64,000 nt of DNA, taken from the NCBI RefSeq assembly GCF_040499845.1, contig NZ_CP159342.1, positions 620,001 to 684,000 of the forward strand, written 5' to 3'. Source of the DNA: Micromonospora sp. CCTCC AA 2012012. GTDB lineage: Bacteria > Actinomycetota > Actinomycetes > Mycobacteriales > Micromonosporaceae. A program made the position numbers and the translations under genes. Positions 42,257 through 50,938 of the stretch are shown in pieces (positions within the stretch are counted from its first letter, which is position 1; every line of letters starts with the position of its first letter). The notes below the pieces were generated by a model. It was not told where the DNA came from. It saw nothing but the letters and a program-made list of their open reading frames with translations, and searched no databases.

Positions 42257-43168
42257 TTGACCGATCACCACCAGTCGACCCGGGGGAGACCCCGGGTCGC
42301 TCTCGTCACCTGTGCCGCGCTGCCCGACCTCGACCCGGACGACCGGCTCGTGCTCGCCCCCCTCGCCGCCCTCGGCGTCGCCGCGGAACCGGTGATCTGG
42401 GACGACCCGAGCGTGGACTGGTCCCGGTACGACCTGGCCGTGCTCCGCTCACCGTGGGACTACGCGCTGCGGCGCGACGAGTTCGTCGCCTGGGCGCAGA
42501 CCGTCCCGCACCTGGTCAATCCCGCCGAGGTGGTCCGCTGGAACACCGACAAGCGCTACCTGGCGGAACTGGCCGCGGCCGGCGTACCGACCGTGCCGAC
42601 GGCCTGGGTCGAGCCGGGGGAGAGCTGGGTCGCCGCCGCCGGGTCCGGGGAGTACGTGATCAAGCCGGCGGTCAGCGCCGGCAGCCAGGACACCGGCCGG
42701 TACGACCTGGCCGACCCGGAGCACCGGGCGCTCGCCGAGGCGCACGTCGCCCGGCTCTCCGCCGCGGGCCGGGTCGGCATGGTCCAGCCCTACCTGAGCG
42801 CCGTGGACACCGAGGGCGAGACGGCCCTGCTCTTCGTCGCCGGGCCCGACGGCCTGACCTTCAGCCACGCCATCCGCAAGGGGCCGATGCTGACCGGTCC
42901 CGACCGGGGCGAGGCCGCGCTGTACAAGCAGGAGCGGATCGACCCCCGGACCGCCACCCCGGAGCAGCTCGCGGTCGCCGAGCGCGTCCTCGACGCGGTC
43001 CCGGGCGGCACCGGGTCGCTGCTCTACGCCCGCGTCGACCTCATCCCCGGCCCGGACGGCTCCCCGGTCCTGGTCGAGCTGGAACTCACCGAGCCCAGCC
43101 TCTTCATCGGCCACGCCGACGGCGCCCCCGACCGCCTCGCCACCGCCATCACCACCCACCTCCCCTGA
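42257..43168 (+). CDS. ATP-grasp domain protein (RimK/glutathione synthetase-like)
   Basis: 303 aa. An N-terminal Rossmann-like pre-ATP-grasp part (V-A-L-V-T-C...V-L-R-S-P-W-D-Y) is followed by the ATP-grasp fold: N-T-D-K-R-Y-L-A-E-L, the nucleotide Lys in Y-V-I-K-P-A-V-S-A-G-S-Q-D-T (about 138-150), and metal-binding acids near V-E-L-E-L-T-E-P-S-L-F (about 280). W-D-Y and N-T-D-K-x-Y-L are shared with D-cycloserine ligase-like and peptide-ligating relatives, so it probably joins an acyl-phosphate to an amine or peptide. The start must be the TTG at 42257, nine bases after the previous stop in the same frame, and no ribosome binding site is obvious. The substrate could be the small protein upstream, but that is speculation. 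Confidence 0.82.
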   Translation: MTDHHQSTRGRPRVALVTCAALPDLDPDDRLVLAPLAALGVAAEPVIWDDPSVDWSRYDLAVLRSPWDYALRRDEFVAWAQTVPHLVNPAEVVRWNTDKRYLAELAAAGVPTVPTAWVEPGESWVAAAGSGEYVIKPAVSAGSQDTGRYDLADPEHRALAEAHVARLSAAGRVGMVQPYLSAVDTEGETALLFVAGPDGLTFSHAIRKGPMLTGPDRGEAALYKQERIDPRTATPEQLAVAERVLDAVPGGTGSLLYARVDLIPGPDGSPVLVELELTEPSLFIGHADGAPDRLATAITTHLP

Positions 43169-43220
43169 CCCCCCGGCCCGGGCCTCAACCCGACCCCTCC
43201 CCCCGCACGACGCGCCCCGC

Positions 43221-43313
43221 GCGCTGTGCTCCCGCCCCGCGCGCTGTGCTCCCGCCCCGCGCGCTGTGCTCCCGCCCCGCGCGCTGTGCGCCCGCCCCGC
43301 GCGCTGTGCGCCC
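43221..43313. repeat. 20-bp tandem repeat, nearly five copies
   Basis: Unit GCGCTGTGCTCCCGCCCCGC repeated at 43221, 43241, 43261 and 43281, with a partial copy at 43301. The last two copies change one base (T to G). It lies between the ATP-grasp and ctaA genes. Confidence 0.92.
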
Positions 43314-43338
43314 CAGCCTCGCGTGCCGCCCATGATTC

Positions 43339-43402
43339 GCGCAGTTTCCGGGAAAGAGGGGCTTCGGTCCTGCCGGAAGGCCCTTTTTCCGGGAAACTGC
43401 GC
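43339..43402. repeat. 64-nt imperfect palindrome (family member A)
   Basis: Arms 43339-43360 and 43381-43402 pair at 20 of 22 positions, starting GCGCAGTTTCC. The 20-nt loop itself can form a small hairpin. It lies directly after the 20-bp tandem array, between convergent genes, so it may also act as a terminator. Confidence 0.85.
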
Positions 43403-43463
43403 CCTCGGCCCGGGTGGGGTGCGGTCGCCCCACTGGCGGGGCGGGTGGGGCAGGTGGGGTGGG

Positions 43464-44444
43464 TCAGGCGGCGGCGGTGACGGGCTCGGCGGGGGCGGCG
43501 GGCGTCGTGGCCGGGGTGGTCGGGCGTCGTTCGCGGGTGGACCAGAGCACCGCGAGGGTGGCGAGCAGGACCAGGCAGGAGCCGAGCATGTGCGCGGCGA
43601 CCAGCGCCGCCGGCAGGTGGGTGAAGTACTGCACGAAGCCGATCAGCCCCTGACCCAGCTCCACCGCCACCAGCACCCCGGCGGCCCGGGTGGCCCGCGT
43701 CGCGCCGACCGTCTGGAAGGCGAAGACCAGCGCCACGGAGAGCCCGATCAGCAGGAAGACCCCGTCGGCGTGCACCTGGGAGATCGCCTGCGGGTCCAGG
43801 CCGTTGCGCTTGGCGCCCAGGTCGCCGGCGTGCGGGCCGCTGCCGGTCACCCAGGTGCCGACCACCAGGACGGCCGCGCTGACCAGCGTGGTGAGCAACG
43901 CGAGGGTGCGCAGCGGGCGGGGCACCGCGGGCACCGCCGGGACGTCCGGGTCGACGGTCCGCCGCCAGAGGGCGTACGCGAGGCCGATGACCACCATCGA
44001 GAGCAGGAAGTGCAGGCCCACCACCCACGGGTTGAGGTGGGTGCGCACGGTGATCCCGCCGAGGATCGCCTGCGCGGGGATGCCGAGGAAGACCGCCACC
44101 GAGAGCCGGACCAGCTCCTTGCGCCGCGGCCGGTACGCGAGCGCCGCCAGGACGGTGGCCAGCGCGATGACGCCGACGACGAAGGTGAGCAGCCGGTTGC
44201 CGAACTCGATCACCCCGTGCACGCCCATCTCGGCGGTGGTGGTGTACGACGTGTCGGTGCAGCGGGGCCAGGTGGGGCAGCCGAGGCCGGAGGCGGTGAG
44301 GCGGACCGCCCCGCCGGTCACCACGATCGCCACGTTCGAGATGATCGAGGCGTACGCGAGGCGGCGCAGCAGCGCGATCGACACCGATCGGTCGAGCAGG
44401 CGACGTAGCGCGGCGGGGGCCGGGAACCGGACGGATCGCTTCAC
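43464..44444 (-). CDS. ctaA: Heme A synthase (CtaA/COX15)
   Basis: 326 aa, eight membrane helices in two four-helix bundles. Conserved features: G-G-x-V-R-L-T-x-S-G-L-G-C-P-x-W-P-x-C (about 45-60, with the redox Cys pair), E-F-G-N-R-L (heme His/Glu region) and G-H-x/H-F-L-L-S with G-S-G-P-H-A-G-D in the second half. It oxidises heme O to heme A for cytochrome oxidase. The GTG at 44444 has a TAGGAT -10 box seven bases upstream (leaderless); the frame extends to 44462. Divergent from sufR. M. tuberculosis has ABC transporter genes here that are absent in this window. Confidence 0.93.
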   Translation of the reverse strand: MKRSVRFPAPAALRRLLDRSVSIALLRRLAYASIISNVAIVVTGGAVRLTASGLGCPTWPRCTDTSYTTTAEMGVHGVIEFGNRLLTFVVGVIALATVLAALAYRPRRKELVRLSVAVFLGIPAQAILGGITVRTHLNPWVVGLHFLLSMVVIGLAYALWRRTVDPDVPAVPAVPRPLRTLALLTTLVSAAVLVVGTWVTGSGPHAGDLGAKRNGLDPQAISQVHADGVFLLIGLSVALVFAFQTVGATRATRAAGVLVAVELGQGLIGFVQYFTHLPAALVAAHMLGSCLVLLATLAVLWSTRERRPTTPATTPAAPAEPVTAAA

Positions 44445-44451
44445 GGAGCGA

Positions 44452-44457
44452 ATCCTA
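44452..44457 (-). promoter_or_regulatory. -10 box (TAGGAT) of a leaderless promoter for ctaA
   Basis: On the minus strand TAGGAT ends 7 nt before the GTG at 44444. Confidence 0.55.
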
Positions 44458-44542
44458 CGCACCGTAGTGGTACCCGATCGGGCGACTCGGCGCGGTCGGT
44501 GGTCGGGATCACCGGGACCCGGGTTTGCGGGCCTCCGGCGAA

Positions 44543-44553
44543 TTACGTAACGT
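44543..44553 (+). promoter_or_regulatory. sufR promoter: TTACGTAA palindrome overlapping a leaderless -10 box
   Basis: TTACGTAA (44543-44550) overlaps TAACGT (44548-44553), which ends 7 nt before the sufR GTG. A repressor bound to this palindrome would block the promoter, fitting autoregulation by SufR. Confidence 0.5.
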
Positions 44554-44560
44554 TGCCGTT

Positions 44561-45346
44561 GTGAAAAACGCGGCGGCGCTCTCCGGGCACCAGCCGACGA
44601 CCGCTCCGGCCGTCGGCGGGGCGCGGCGTGCCGTCCGGCGCGCCGAGCCGGATTCCACCGCCACCGACCTCTCCACCCGGGACCGGGTCACCCAGCTGCT
44701 GCTGGAGCGGGGTGCGACCACCGCCGCCCAGCTCGGCACGGCGCTCGGGCTCAGCCCGGCGGCGATCCGCCGGCACCTCGACGCGATGCTCGCCGACGGC
44801 GACGTCGTCGCCCGCGAGCAGGCCGTGCGGGGCAGCCGTGGTCGGGGCCGCCCAGCCAAGGTGTTCCTGCTGACCGACGCCGCCCGGGTCCGCTGCGGCA
44901 CCCACCACTACGACAACATCGCCACCGCCGCGCTGCGCTGGATCGCCGACAACGGCGGTGCCGACGCGGTCGAGGCGTTCGCCGCCGACCAGGTGGCCGC
45001 CCTGGAGGACCGCTGCCGGGCCGCGATGGAGGACGCCGGCACCGACCCGCTCGCGCGGGCCGAGGCGCTCGCCGGCGCGCTCACCGCCGAGGGCTACGCT
45101 GCCAACGCGTCCACGATCGCCTCCGGCGGCCAGCTCTGTCAGCACCACTGTCCGGTGGCGCACGTGGCCGCCGAGTTCCCCCAGCTGTGCGAGGCCGAGA
45201 CCGCGGTGATCTCCCGTCTGGTCGGCACCCACGTGCAGCGCCTGGCCACCATCGCGCACGGCGACGGGGTGTGCACCACGCACATCCCCGGCCAGCTGCG
45301 TGCCCAGTCCGGAAACACCGTCACCACTGTGAGGACAGATAGATGA
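44561..45346 (+). CDS. sufR: SufR, Fe-S-sensing repressor of the suf operon
   Basis: 261 aa. The N-terminal winged helix (about 40-105; [20 protein letters not shown]) is followed by a C-terminal domain whose cysteines C-Q-H-H-C-P and L-C-E-A-E (about 195-215) match the cluster ligands of SufR. Apo-SufR releases the operon when Fe-S demand rises, as shown for cyanobacteria and mycobacteria. The GTG at 44561 is seven bases after a -10 box. Its stop overlaps sufB (ATGA), so regulator and target are one transcript. Confidence 0.94.
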   Translation: MKNAAALSGHQPTTAPAVGGARRAVRRAEPDSTATDLSTRDRVTQLLLERGATTAAQLGTALGLSPAAIRRHLDAMLADGDVVAREQAVRGSRGRGRPAKVFLLTDAARVRCGTHHYDNIATAALRWIADNGGADAVEAFAADQVAALEDRCRAAMEDAGTDPLARAEALAGALTAEGYAANASTIASGGQLCQHHCPVAHVAAEFPQLCEAETAVISRLVGTHVQRLATIAHGDGVCTTHIPGQLRAQSGNTVTTVRTDR

Positions 45347-46773
45347 CCGAGCAGATCGTTCAGCCCCTGACCCAGGAGGAGCAGCTCGCCGCCCTCGGTC
45401 GTTACGAGTACGGCTGGTCCGACCCGGACGCCGCCGGGGCTGTCGCCCAGCGCGGCCTCAACGAGGCGGTGGTGCGGGACATCTCGGCGAAGAAGAACGA
45501 GCCGGCCTGGATGCTCGACCTGCGCCTGAAGGGCCTGCGCCTGTTCGGCCGCAAGCCGATGCCGGCCTGGGGCGCCGACCTCACCGGGATCGACTTCGAC
45601 AACATCAAGTACTTCGTGCGGTCCACCGAGAAGCAGGCCACCAGCTGGGAGGACCTGCCCGAGGACATCAAGAACACGTACGACCGGCTGGGCATCCCCG
45701 AGGCGGAGAAGCAGCGCCTGGTCGCCGGTGTCGCCGCGCAGTACGAGTCCGAGGTGGTCTACCACAAGATCCGTGAGGACCTCGAGGAGCAGGGTGTCAT
45801 CTTCCTGGACACCGACACCGCGCTGCGCGAGCACGAGGACGTCTTCAAGGAGTACTTCGGCACGGTGATCCCGGTCGGCGACAACAAGTTCGCCGCGCTG
45901 AACACGTCCGTGTGGTCCGGTGGCTCGTTCATCTACGTGCCGAAGGGCGTGCACGTGGAGATCCCGCTGCAGGCCTACTTCCGGATCAACACGGAGAACA
46001 TGGGCCAGTTCGAGCGGACCCTGATCATCGTCGACGAGGGTGCGTACGTGCACTACGTCGAGGGCTGCACCGCGCCGCTCTACTCCTCCGACTCGCTGCA
46101 CAGCGCCGTCGTGGAGATCATCGTCAAGAAGAACGCGCGCTGCCGCTACACGACCATCCAGAACTGGTCGAACAACGTCTACAACCTGGTCACCAAGCGC
46201 GCCGTCTGCCACGAGGGCGCGACCATGGAGTGGGTCGACGGCAACATCGGCTCCAAGGTCACCATGAAGTACCCGGCGGTCTACATGACCGGCGAGCACG
46301 CCAAGGGCGAGGTGCTCTCGGTGGCCATGGCCGGCGAGGGCCAGCACCAGGACGCGGGCGCCAAGATGGTGCACGCCGCGCCGCACACCAGCAGCACCAT
46401 CGTGTCGAAGTCGATCGCCCGTGGTGGCGGCCGCACCTCGTACCGGGGGCTGGTGCAGGTGCTGGAGGGTTCGCACAGCAGCCGGAGCACGGTCAAGTGC
46501 GACGCCCTGCTGGTCGACACCATCTCCCGCTCGGACACCTACCCGTACGTCGACATCCGCGAGGACGACGTGTCGATGGGTCACGAGGCGACCGTCTCCA
46601 AGATCAGCGACGACCAGCTCTTCTACCTGATGAGCCGGGGCCTGAGCGAGGACGAGGCGATGGCGATGATCGTGCGCGGCTTCATCGAGCCGATCGCCAA
46701 GGAGCTCCCGATGGAGTACGCCCTGGAGCTCAACCGCCTGATCGAGCTCCAGATGGAGGGCGCGGTCGGCTGA
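45343..46773 (+). CDS. sufB: Fe-S cluster assembly scaffold SufB
   Basis: 476 aa. The N-terminal region with I-P-E-A-E-K-Q-R-L is followed by a right-handed beta-helix. Conserved segments: [26 protein letters not shown] and [14 protein letters not shown] conserved C-terminal S-R-G-L-S-E-D-E-A segment follows. SufB is the scaffold partner in the SufBC2D complex. No intein is present, unlike in M. tuberculosis Rv1461. The start overlaps the sufR stop. A strong hairpin separates it from sufD. Confidence 0.97.
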   Translation: MTEQIVQPLTQEEQLAALGRYEYGWSDPDAAGAVAQRGLNEAVVRDISAKKNEPAWMLDLRLKGLRLFGRKPMPAWGADLTGIDFDNIKYFVRSTEKQATSWEDLPEDIKNTYDRLGIPEAEKQRLVAGVAAQYESEVVYHKIREDLEEQGVIFLDTDTALREHEDVFKEYFGTVIPVGDNKFAALNTSVWSGGSFIYVPKGVHVEIPLQAYFRINTENMGQFERTLIIVDEGAYVHYVEGCTAPLYSSDSLHSAVVEIIVKKNARCRYTTIQNWSNNVYNLVTKRAVCHEGATMEWVDGNIGSKVTMKYPAVYMTGEHAKGEVLSVAMAGEGQHQDAGAKMVHAAPHTSSTIVSKSIARGGGRTSYRGLVQVLEGSHSSRSTVKCDALLVDTISRSDTYPYVDIREDDVSMGHEATVSKISDDQLFYLMSRGLSEDEAMAMIVRGFIEPIAKELPMEYALELNRLIELQMEGAVG

Positions 46774-46797
46774 CGCCGCCGCCGCCCGGCCACGGAC

Positions 46798-46828
46798 GGA
46801 CCCGGACCCGGTACACCGGGTCCGGTCC
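46798..46828 (+). terminator. Intra-operon hairpin between sufB and sufD
   Basis: 13-bp GC stem with one bulged base and a TACA loop in the 97-bp sufB-sufD gap. It has no U-tract. It may attenuate transcription or define a processed 3' end that protects the sufRB mRNA. Confidence 0.6.
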
Positions 46829-46870
46829 AGCCCGCTTCGACCCTCCGATTCATGACAGACCAAGGAAGAG

Positions 46871-48013
46871 ATGACTACCCAGGCTTCCGCGCCGCCCAGC
46901 ACCAAGTCGCAGGCGCTCCGCTCGTACGACGTCGCCGACTTCCCGGCCCTGACGGGCCTGGAGGAGGAGTGGCGTTTCACCCCGCTCAAGCGCCTGCGCG
47001 GCCTGGTCGGCGGGGCGCAGGCCGCGACCGGTGCGGTCCGGCACGAGTACGGTGACCTGCCCGAGGGCGTGACCGTCTCCCGGGTCGGCTCCGACGACCC
47101 GCGGATCGGCAGCGTGCTCACCCCGGTGGACCGGATCAGCGCGCTCGCGCACGGCGCGGCCGACGGGGCGCTGCTGGTCGAGGTCGCCCGGGACGCCGTG
47201 GTGGCGGCGCCGGTGAACCTGCGGGTGGTCGGCGAGGGCGCCGAGGGCGTGGCCTTCGGGCACACCTTCGTCGAGGTCGGCCGGTTCGCCGAGGTCACCC
47301 TGGTGCTGGAGCACGTCGGCTCGGCCACCCTGGCCGACAACGTCGAGGTGTCGGTGGCCGACGGCGCGAAGCTGACCCTGGTCACCGTGGCCGACTGGGC
47401 CGGCGACGCCGTCCAGGCGCAGCACCTGAAGGTCAAGCTGGGCCGGGACGCCAAGGTGATCCACGTCCAGGTGAGCCTCGGCGGCGACCTGGTCCGGCAG
47501 TACACCAGCGTGGAGTACACCGGCCGGGGCGGCGAGGCCGAGCTGTACGGCGTCTACTTCGCCGACTCGGGCCAGCACCTGGAGCACCGCCAGCTGGTCG
47601 ACCACACCGTGCCGGACTGCCGCAGCTACGTCGGCTACCGGGGCGCCCTGCAGGGCGAGAGCGCGCACACCGTCTGGGTGGGTGACGTGCTGATCCGGGC
47701 CGAGGCGACCGGCACCGACACGTACGAGATCAACCGGAACCTGCTGCTCACCGACGGCGCCCGGGCGGACTCCGTACCCAATCTGGAGATCGAGACCGGC
47801 GAGATCGCCGGCGCCGGCCACGCCAGCGCGACCGGCCGCTTCGACGACGAGCAGCTCTTCTATCTGATGGCCCGGGGCATCCCGGAGGGCGAGGCCCGCC
47901 GCCTGGTGGTCCGCGGCTTCTTCGCCGAGCTGATCAACAAGATCCCGGTCGAGGAGCTGCGCGAGCGGCTCGGCGACGCGATCGAGGCGCGCCTCACCAA
48001 GGCCGGTGCCTGA
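46871..48013 (+). CDS. sufD: Fe-S cluster assembly protein SufD
   Basis: 380 aa, paralogue of SufB with the same beta-helix core. Conserved parts: an N-terminal helix with L-E-E-E-W-R-F-T-P-L-K, the central G-x-L-Q-G-E-S-A-H-T-V-W-V-G-D-V-L (about 260), L-L-T-D-G-A-R-A-D-S-V-P-N-L-E-I-E-T, and the final R-G-I-P-E-G-E-A-R-R-L-V-V-R-G-F-F. It completes the SufBC2D scaffold and aids iron acquisition. GGAAGAG precedes the ATG. Its stop overlaps the ferredoxin start. Confidence 0.96.
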   Translation: MTTQASAPPSTKSQALRSYDVADFPALTGLEEEWRFTPLKRLRGLVGGAQAATGAVRHEYGDLPEGVTVSRVGSDDPRIGSVLTPVDRISALAHGAADGALLVEVARDAVVAAPVNLRVVGEGAEGVAFGHTFVEVGRFAEVTLVLEHVGSATLADNVEVSVADGAKLTLVTVADWAGDAVQAQHLKVKLGRDAKVIHVQVSLGGDLVRQYTSVEYTGRGGEAELYGVYFADSGQHLEHRQLVDHTVPDCRSYVGYRGALQGESAHTVWVGDVLIRAEATGTDTYEINRNLLLTDGARADSVPNLEIETGEIAGAGHASATGRFDDEQLFYLMARGIPEGEARRLVVRGFFAELINKIPVEELRERLGDAIEARLTKAGA

Positions 48014-48339
48014 TGATCAGGGTCTGCTCGACCGAGGACCTGCCGAAGGGCAGCGTGATCAGCGCCGAGGTGAACGGCACCAAGCTGGCCCTCGTGCACG
48101 GCGAGGACGACCGGTTCTACGCCGTGTACGACGAGTGCTCGCACGCCGCCGTCGCGCTCTCCGAGGGGGAGGTCGAGGGGTGCACGCTGGAATGCTGGCT
48201 GCACGGATCCCGTTTCGACCTTCGTACGGGTGAGCCCTCCGGCCTCCCCGCCACCGAACCCGTTCCCGTCTATCCCGTCGAAGTCCGCGACGGCGACATC
48301 TACGTCAGTCTGACGCCGAGCAATGGAGTGACCCGCTGA
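48013..48339 (+). CDS. Rieske-type ferredoxin in the suf operon
   Basis: 108 aa. Rieske ligands are C-S-H (about 44-46) and C-W-L-H (about 63-66) in E-C-W-L-H-G-S-R-F-D-L. It resembles the ferredoxin subunit of non-heme dioxygenases (bifunctional NifU/Rieske type). Actinobacterial suf operons often carry it between sufD and sufC, where it may supply electrons for cluster assembly. Overlaps of one base with sufD and sufC (TGATG) show tight coupling. Confidence 0.92.
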   Translation: MIRVCSTEDLPKGSVISAEVNGTKLALVHGEDDRFYAVYDECSHAAVALSEGEVEGCTLECWLHGSRFDLRTGEPSGLPATEPVPVYPVEVRDGDIYVSLTPSNGVTR

Positions 48340-49112
48340 TGAGCACCCTGGAGATCCGCGACCTGAAGGTGTCGGTCAAGCTGCCCGAGGGTGAGCTCAA
48401 GCCGATCCTGGCCGGTGTCGACCTGACCGTCCGGTCGGGGGAGACCCACGCGATCATGGGCCCGAACGGCTCCGGCAAGTCCACCCTGGCGTACTCGATC
48501 GCCGGCCACCCCAAGTACGAGATCACCGGCGGCTCGGTGACCCTCGACGGCGAGGACGTGCTGGCCATGTCCGTCGACGAGCGGGCCCGCGCCGGCCTCT
48601 TCCTGGCCATGCAGTACCCGGTCGAGGTGCCCGGCGTCTCGGTCGCCAACTTCCTGCGGACCGCCAAGACCGCCATCGACGGACAGGCGCCGAAGCTGCG
48701 CACCTGGGGCGGCGAGCTGCGCGGCGCGATGGAGAAGCTCCAGATGGACCCGGCGTTCGCCCAGCGCAACGTCAACGAGGGCTTCTCCGGCGGCGAGAAG
48801 AAGCGGCACGAGATCGTGCAGCTGGAGCTGCTCAAGCCGAAGATCGCCATCCTCGACGAGACCGACTCCGGCCTCGACGTGGACGCGCTGCGCGTGGTCA
48901 GCGAGGGCGTGAACCGGGTGCGCGACACCGGCGACACCGGCCTGCTGCTGATCACCCACTACACGCGCATCCTGCGCTACATCAAGCCCGACTTCGTGCA
49001 CGTCTTCGTCGCCGGCCGGATCGTCGAGCAGGGCGGCCCGGAGCTGGCCGACAAGCTCGAGGAAGAGGGCTACGAGCGGTACGTCGCCGGAGCCGGCGCG
49101 GCCCGGGCCTGA
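48339..49112 (+). CDS. sufC: Fe-S cluster assembly ATPase SufC
   Basis: 257 aa ABC-type ATPase. Walker A G-P-N-G-S-G-K-S-T-L (about 42-51), signature F-S-G-G-E-K-K-R-H-E-I (about 150), and Walker B I-A-I-L-D-E-T-D-S-G-L-D, whose E-T-D-S-G-L-D is distinctive for SufC. It powers the conformational change of SufBCD. The start overlaps the upstream stop by one base. Confidence 0.97.
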   Translation: MSTLEIRDLKVSVKLPEGELKPILAGVDLTVRSGETHAIMGPNGSGKSTLAYSIAGHPKYEITGGSVTLDGEDVLAMSVDERARAGLFLAMQYPVEVPGVSVANFLRTAKTAIDGQAPKLRTWGGELRGAMEKLQMDPAFAQRNVNEGFSGGEKKRHEIVQLELLKPKIAILDETDSGLDVDALRVVSEGVNRVRDTGDTGLLLITHYTRILRYIKPDFVHVFVAGRIVEQGGPELADKLEEEGYERYVAGAGAARA

Positions 49113-49117
49113 CTCCG

Positions 49118-50422
49118 ATGACCTCCCTGACCATCCCGGCGGGCATGCCGCAGTACGACGACGTGCCCCGCTTCGACGTGGCGCGGGTGCGGGCCGACTT
49201 CCCGATCCTGGACCGGGAGGTCAACGGGCACCCGCTGGTCTATCTCGACAGCGCCAACACCTCGCACAAGCCGCGTCAGGTGCTCGACGTCCTCGCCGAG
49301 CACTACGCGCTGCACAACGCCAACGTGTCGCGCTCGGTGCACACCCTGGGCACCGAGGCGACCGAGGCGTACGAGGGGGCGCGGGCGAAGATCGCCGCGT
49401 TCGTCAACGCGCCGAGCGTGGACGAGGTGGTGTTCACCAAGAACTCCACCGAGGCGATCAACATCGTGGCGTACGCCTTCTCCAACGCCTCGCTGCGCGC
49501 CGACGCCGACCCCCGGTTCCGGATCGGCCCCGGCGACGAGATCGTGATCTCGGAGATGGAGCACCACTCGAACATCGTCCCGTGGCAGCTGCTCGCGGAG
49601 CGGACCGGCGCGACCCTGCGCTGGTTCCCGCTCACCGAGTCCGGCCGGCTGGACGAGTCGGGGCTGGCGGAGCTGGTCACCGAGCGGACGAAGATCGTCT
49701 CGCTGGTGCACGTCTCCAACATCCTCGGCACGGTCAACGCGACCGCGCGGATCACCCAGCGGGTCCGTGAGGTGGGGGCGCTGCTGCTGCTCGACTGCTC
49801 GCAGTCGGTGCCGCACATGCCGATCGACGTGGTCGACCTCGACGCGGACTTCATCGTCTTCACCGGCCACAAGATGTGCGGCCCGACCGGCATCGGCGTG
49901 CTCTGGGGCCGCGGCGAGCTGCTGGCCGCGATGCCCCCGGTCATGGGCGGCGGCTCGATGATCGAGACGGTGTCGATGGCGCGGTCGACGTTCGCCGCAC
50001 CGCCGGCCCGGTTCGAGGCGGGCACCCCGCCGATCGCCGAGGCGGTGGCGCTCGGCGCGGCTGTCGACTATCTCACCGGCGTCGGCATGCGGGCCGTCCA
50101 GTGGCACGAGAAGGAACTGACCGCGTACGCGTTGGACGCCCTGGCCACCGTCCCCGGCCTGCGGATCTTCGGTCCGACGGTGCCGGTCGGGCGGGGCGGG
50201 ACCATCTCGTTCGCGCTCGGCGACATCCACCCGCACGACGTCGGGCAGGTCCTCGACTCGCTCGGCGTGCAGGTGCGGGTGGGTCACCACTGCGCCAAGC
50301 CGGTCTGCACCCGGTACGGCGTACCGGCCATGACGCGGGCGTCGTTCTACCTGTACACCACGACCGAGGAGGTCGACGCCCTGGTGTCGGGCCTGGAGCA
50401 GGTGCGGAAGGTGTTCGAATGA
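49118..50422 (+). CDS. sufS: Cysteine desulfurase SufS
   Basis: 434 aa, group II PLP enzyme. The PLP Lys is in F-T-G-H-K-M-C-G-P-T-G-I-G (about 250), and the catalytic Cys is in V-R-V-G-H-H-C-A-K-P (about 388). It removes sulfur from cysteine and hands it to SufU. The N-terminal start has a few extra residues compared with Bacillus SufS. Five bases separate it from sufC. Confidence 0.96.
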   Translation: MTSLTIPAGMPQYDDVPRFDVARVRADFPILDREVNGHPLVYLDSANTSHKPRQVLDVLAEHYALHNANVSRSVHTLGTEATEAYEGARAKIAAFVNAPSVDEVVFTKNSTEAINIVAYAFSNASLRADADPRFRIGPGDEIVISEMEHHSNIVPWQLLAERTGATLRWFPLTESGRLDESGLAELVTERTKIVSLVHVSNILGTVNATARITQRVREVGALLLLDCSQSVPHMPIDVVDLDADFIVFTGHKMCGPTGIGVLWGRGELLAAMPPVMGGGSMIETVSMARSTFAAPPARFEAGTPPIAEAVALGAAVDYLTGVGMRAVQWHEKELTAYALDALATVPGLRIFGPTVPVGRGGTISFALGDIHPHDVGQVLDSLGVQVRVGHHCAKPVCTRYGVPAMTRASFYLYTTTEEVDALVSGLEQVRKVFE

Positions 50423-50467
50423 GCCGGGCGACGCAGGAGCCGGGCGAATCGACGGGAGTCCAGCCTG

Positions 50468-50938
50468 ATGCAGCTTGAGTCTCTTTACCAGGAGATCATC
50501 CTGGATCACTACAAGCACCCGCACGGCCGTGGCCTGCGTGACGCCGACGAGCCGGGGGACCGGGTCGCGGAGGCGCACCACGTCAACCCGACCTGCGGTG
50601 ACGAGATCACCGTCCGGGTGGCCACCGACGGCGACGCGCTGCACGACATCTCGTACGACGGCATGGGCTGTTCGATCAGTCAGGCCTCGGCGAGCGTGCT
50701 GCACGAGCTGCTGCGCGGCCGGGACGCGGGAGAGGCGTTCGCGGTGCACGCGGCGTTCGTCGAGTTGATGTCCGGCCGTGGCCAGGTCACGCCGGACGAG
50801 GACGTGCTCGGTGACGGGGTGGCGTTCGCGGGTGTCGCCCGCTACCCGGCCCGGGTCAAGTGCGCGCTGCTGCCGTGGATGGCGTTCAAGGACGCCGCGG
50901 CACGCGCCGGTGTGAACCCGACGGAGGTTAAGGCATGA
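50468..50938 (+). CDS. sufU: Zinc-dependent sulfurtransferase SufU
   Basis: 156 aa. The three zinc/sulfur Cys residues lie in N-P-T-C-G-D-E (about 39), G-M-G-C-S-I-S-Q-A-S (about 64) and V-K-C-A-L-L-P-W (about 134). The insertion between the second and third motif marks Gram-positive SufU rather than scaffold IscU. It accepts persulfide from SufS and passes it to SufBCD. Its stop overlaps the next gene (ATGA). Confidence 0.95.
   Translation: MQLESLYQEIILDHYKHPHGRGLRDADEPGDRVAEAHHVNPTCGDEITVRVATDGDALHDISYDGMGCSISQASASVLHELLRGRDAGEAFAVHAAFVELMSGRGQVTPDEDVLGDGVAFAGVARYPARVKCALLPWMAFKDAAARAGVNPTEVKA

Noticed and set aside
42449..43333. Minus-strand frame with repeated Arg-Gly-Ala-Gly-Ala peptides over the 20-bp array
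   Set aside because: It is antisense to the ATP-grasp gene and its repeats simply translate the tandem DNA repeat.
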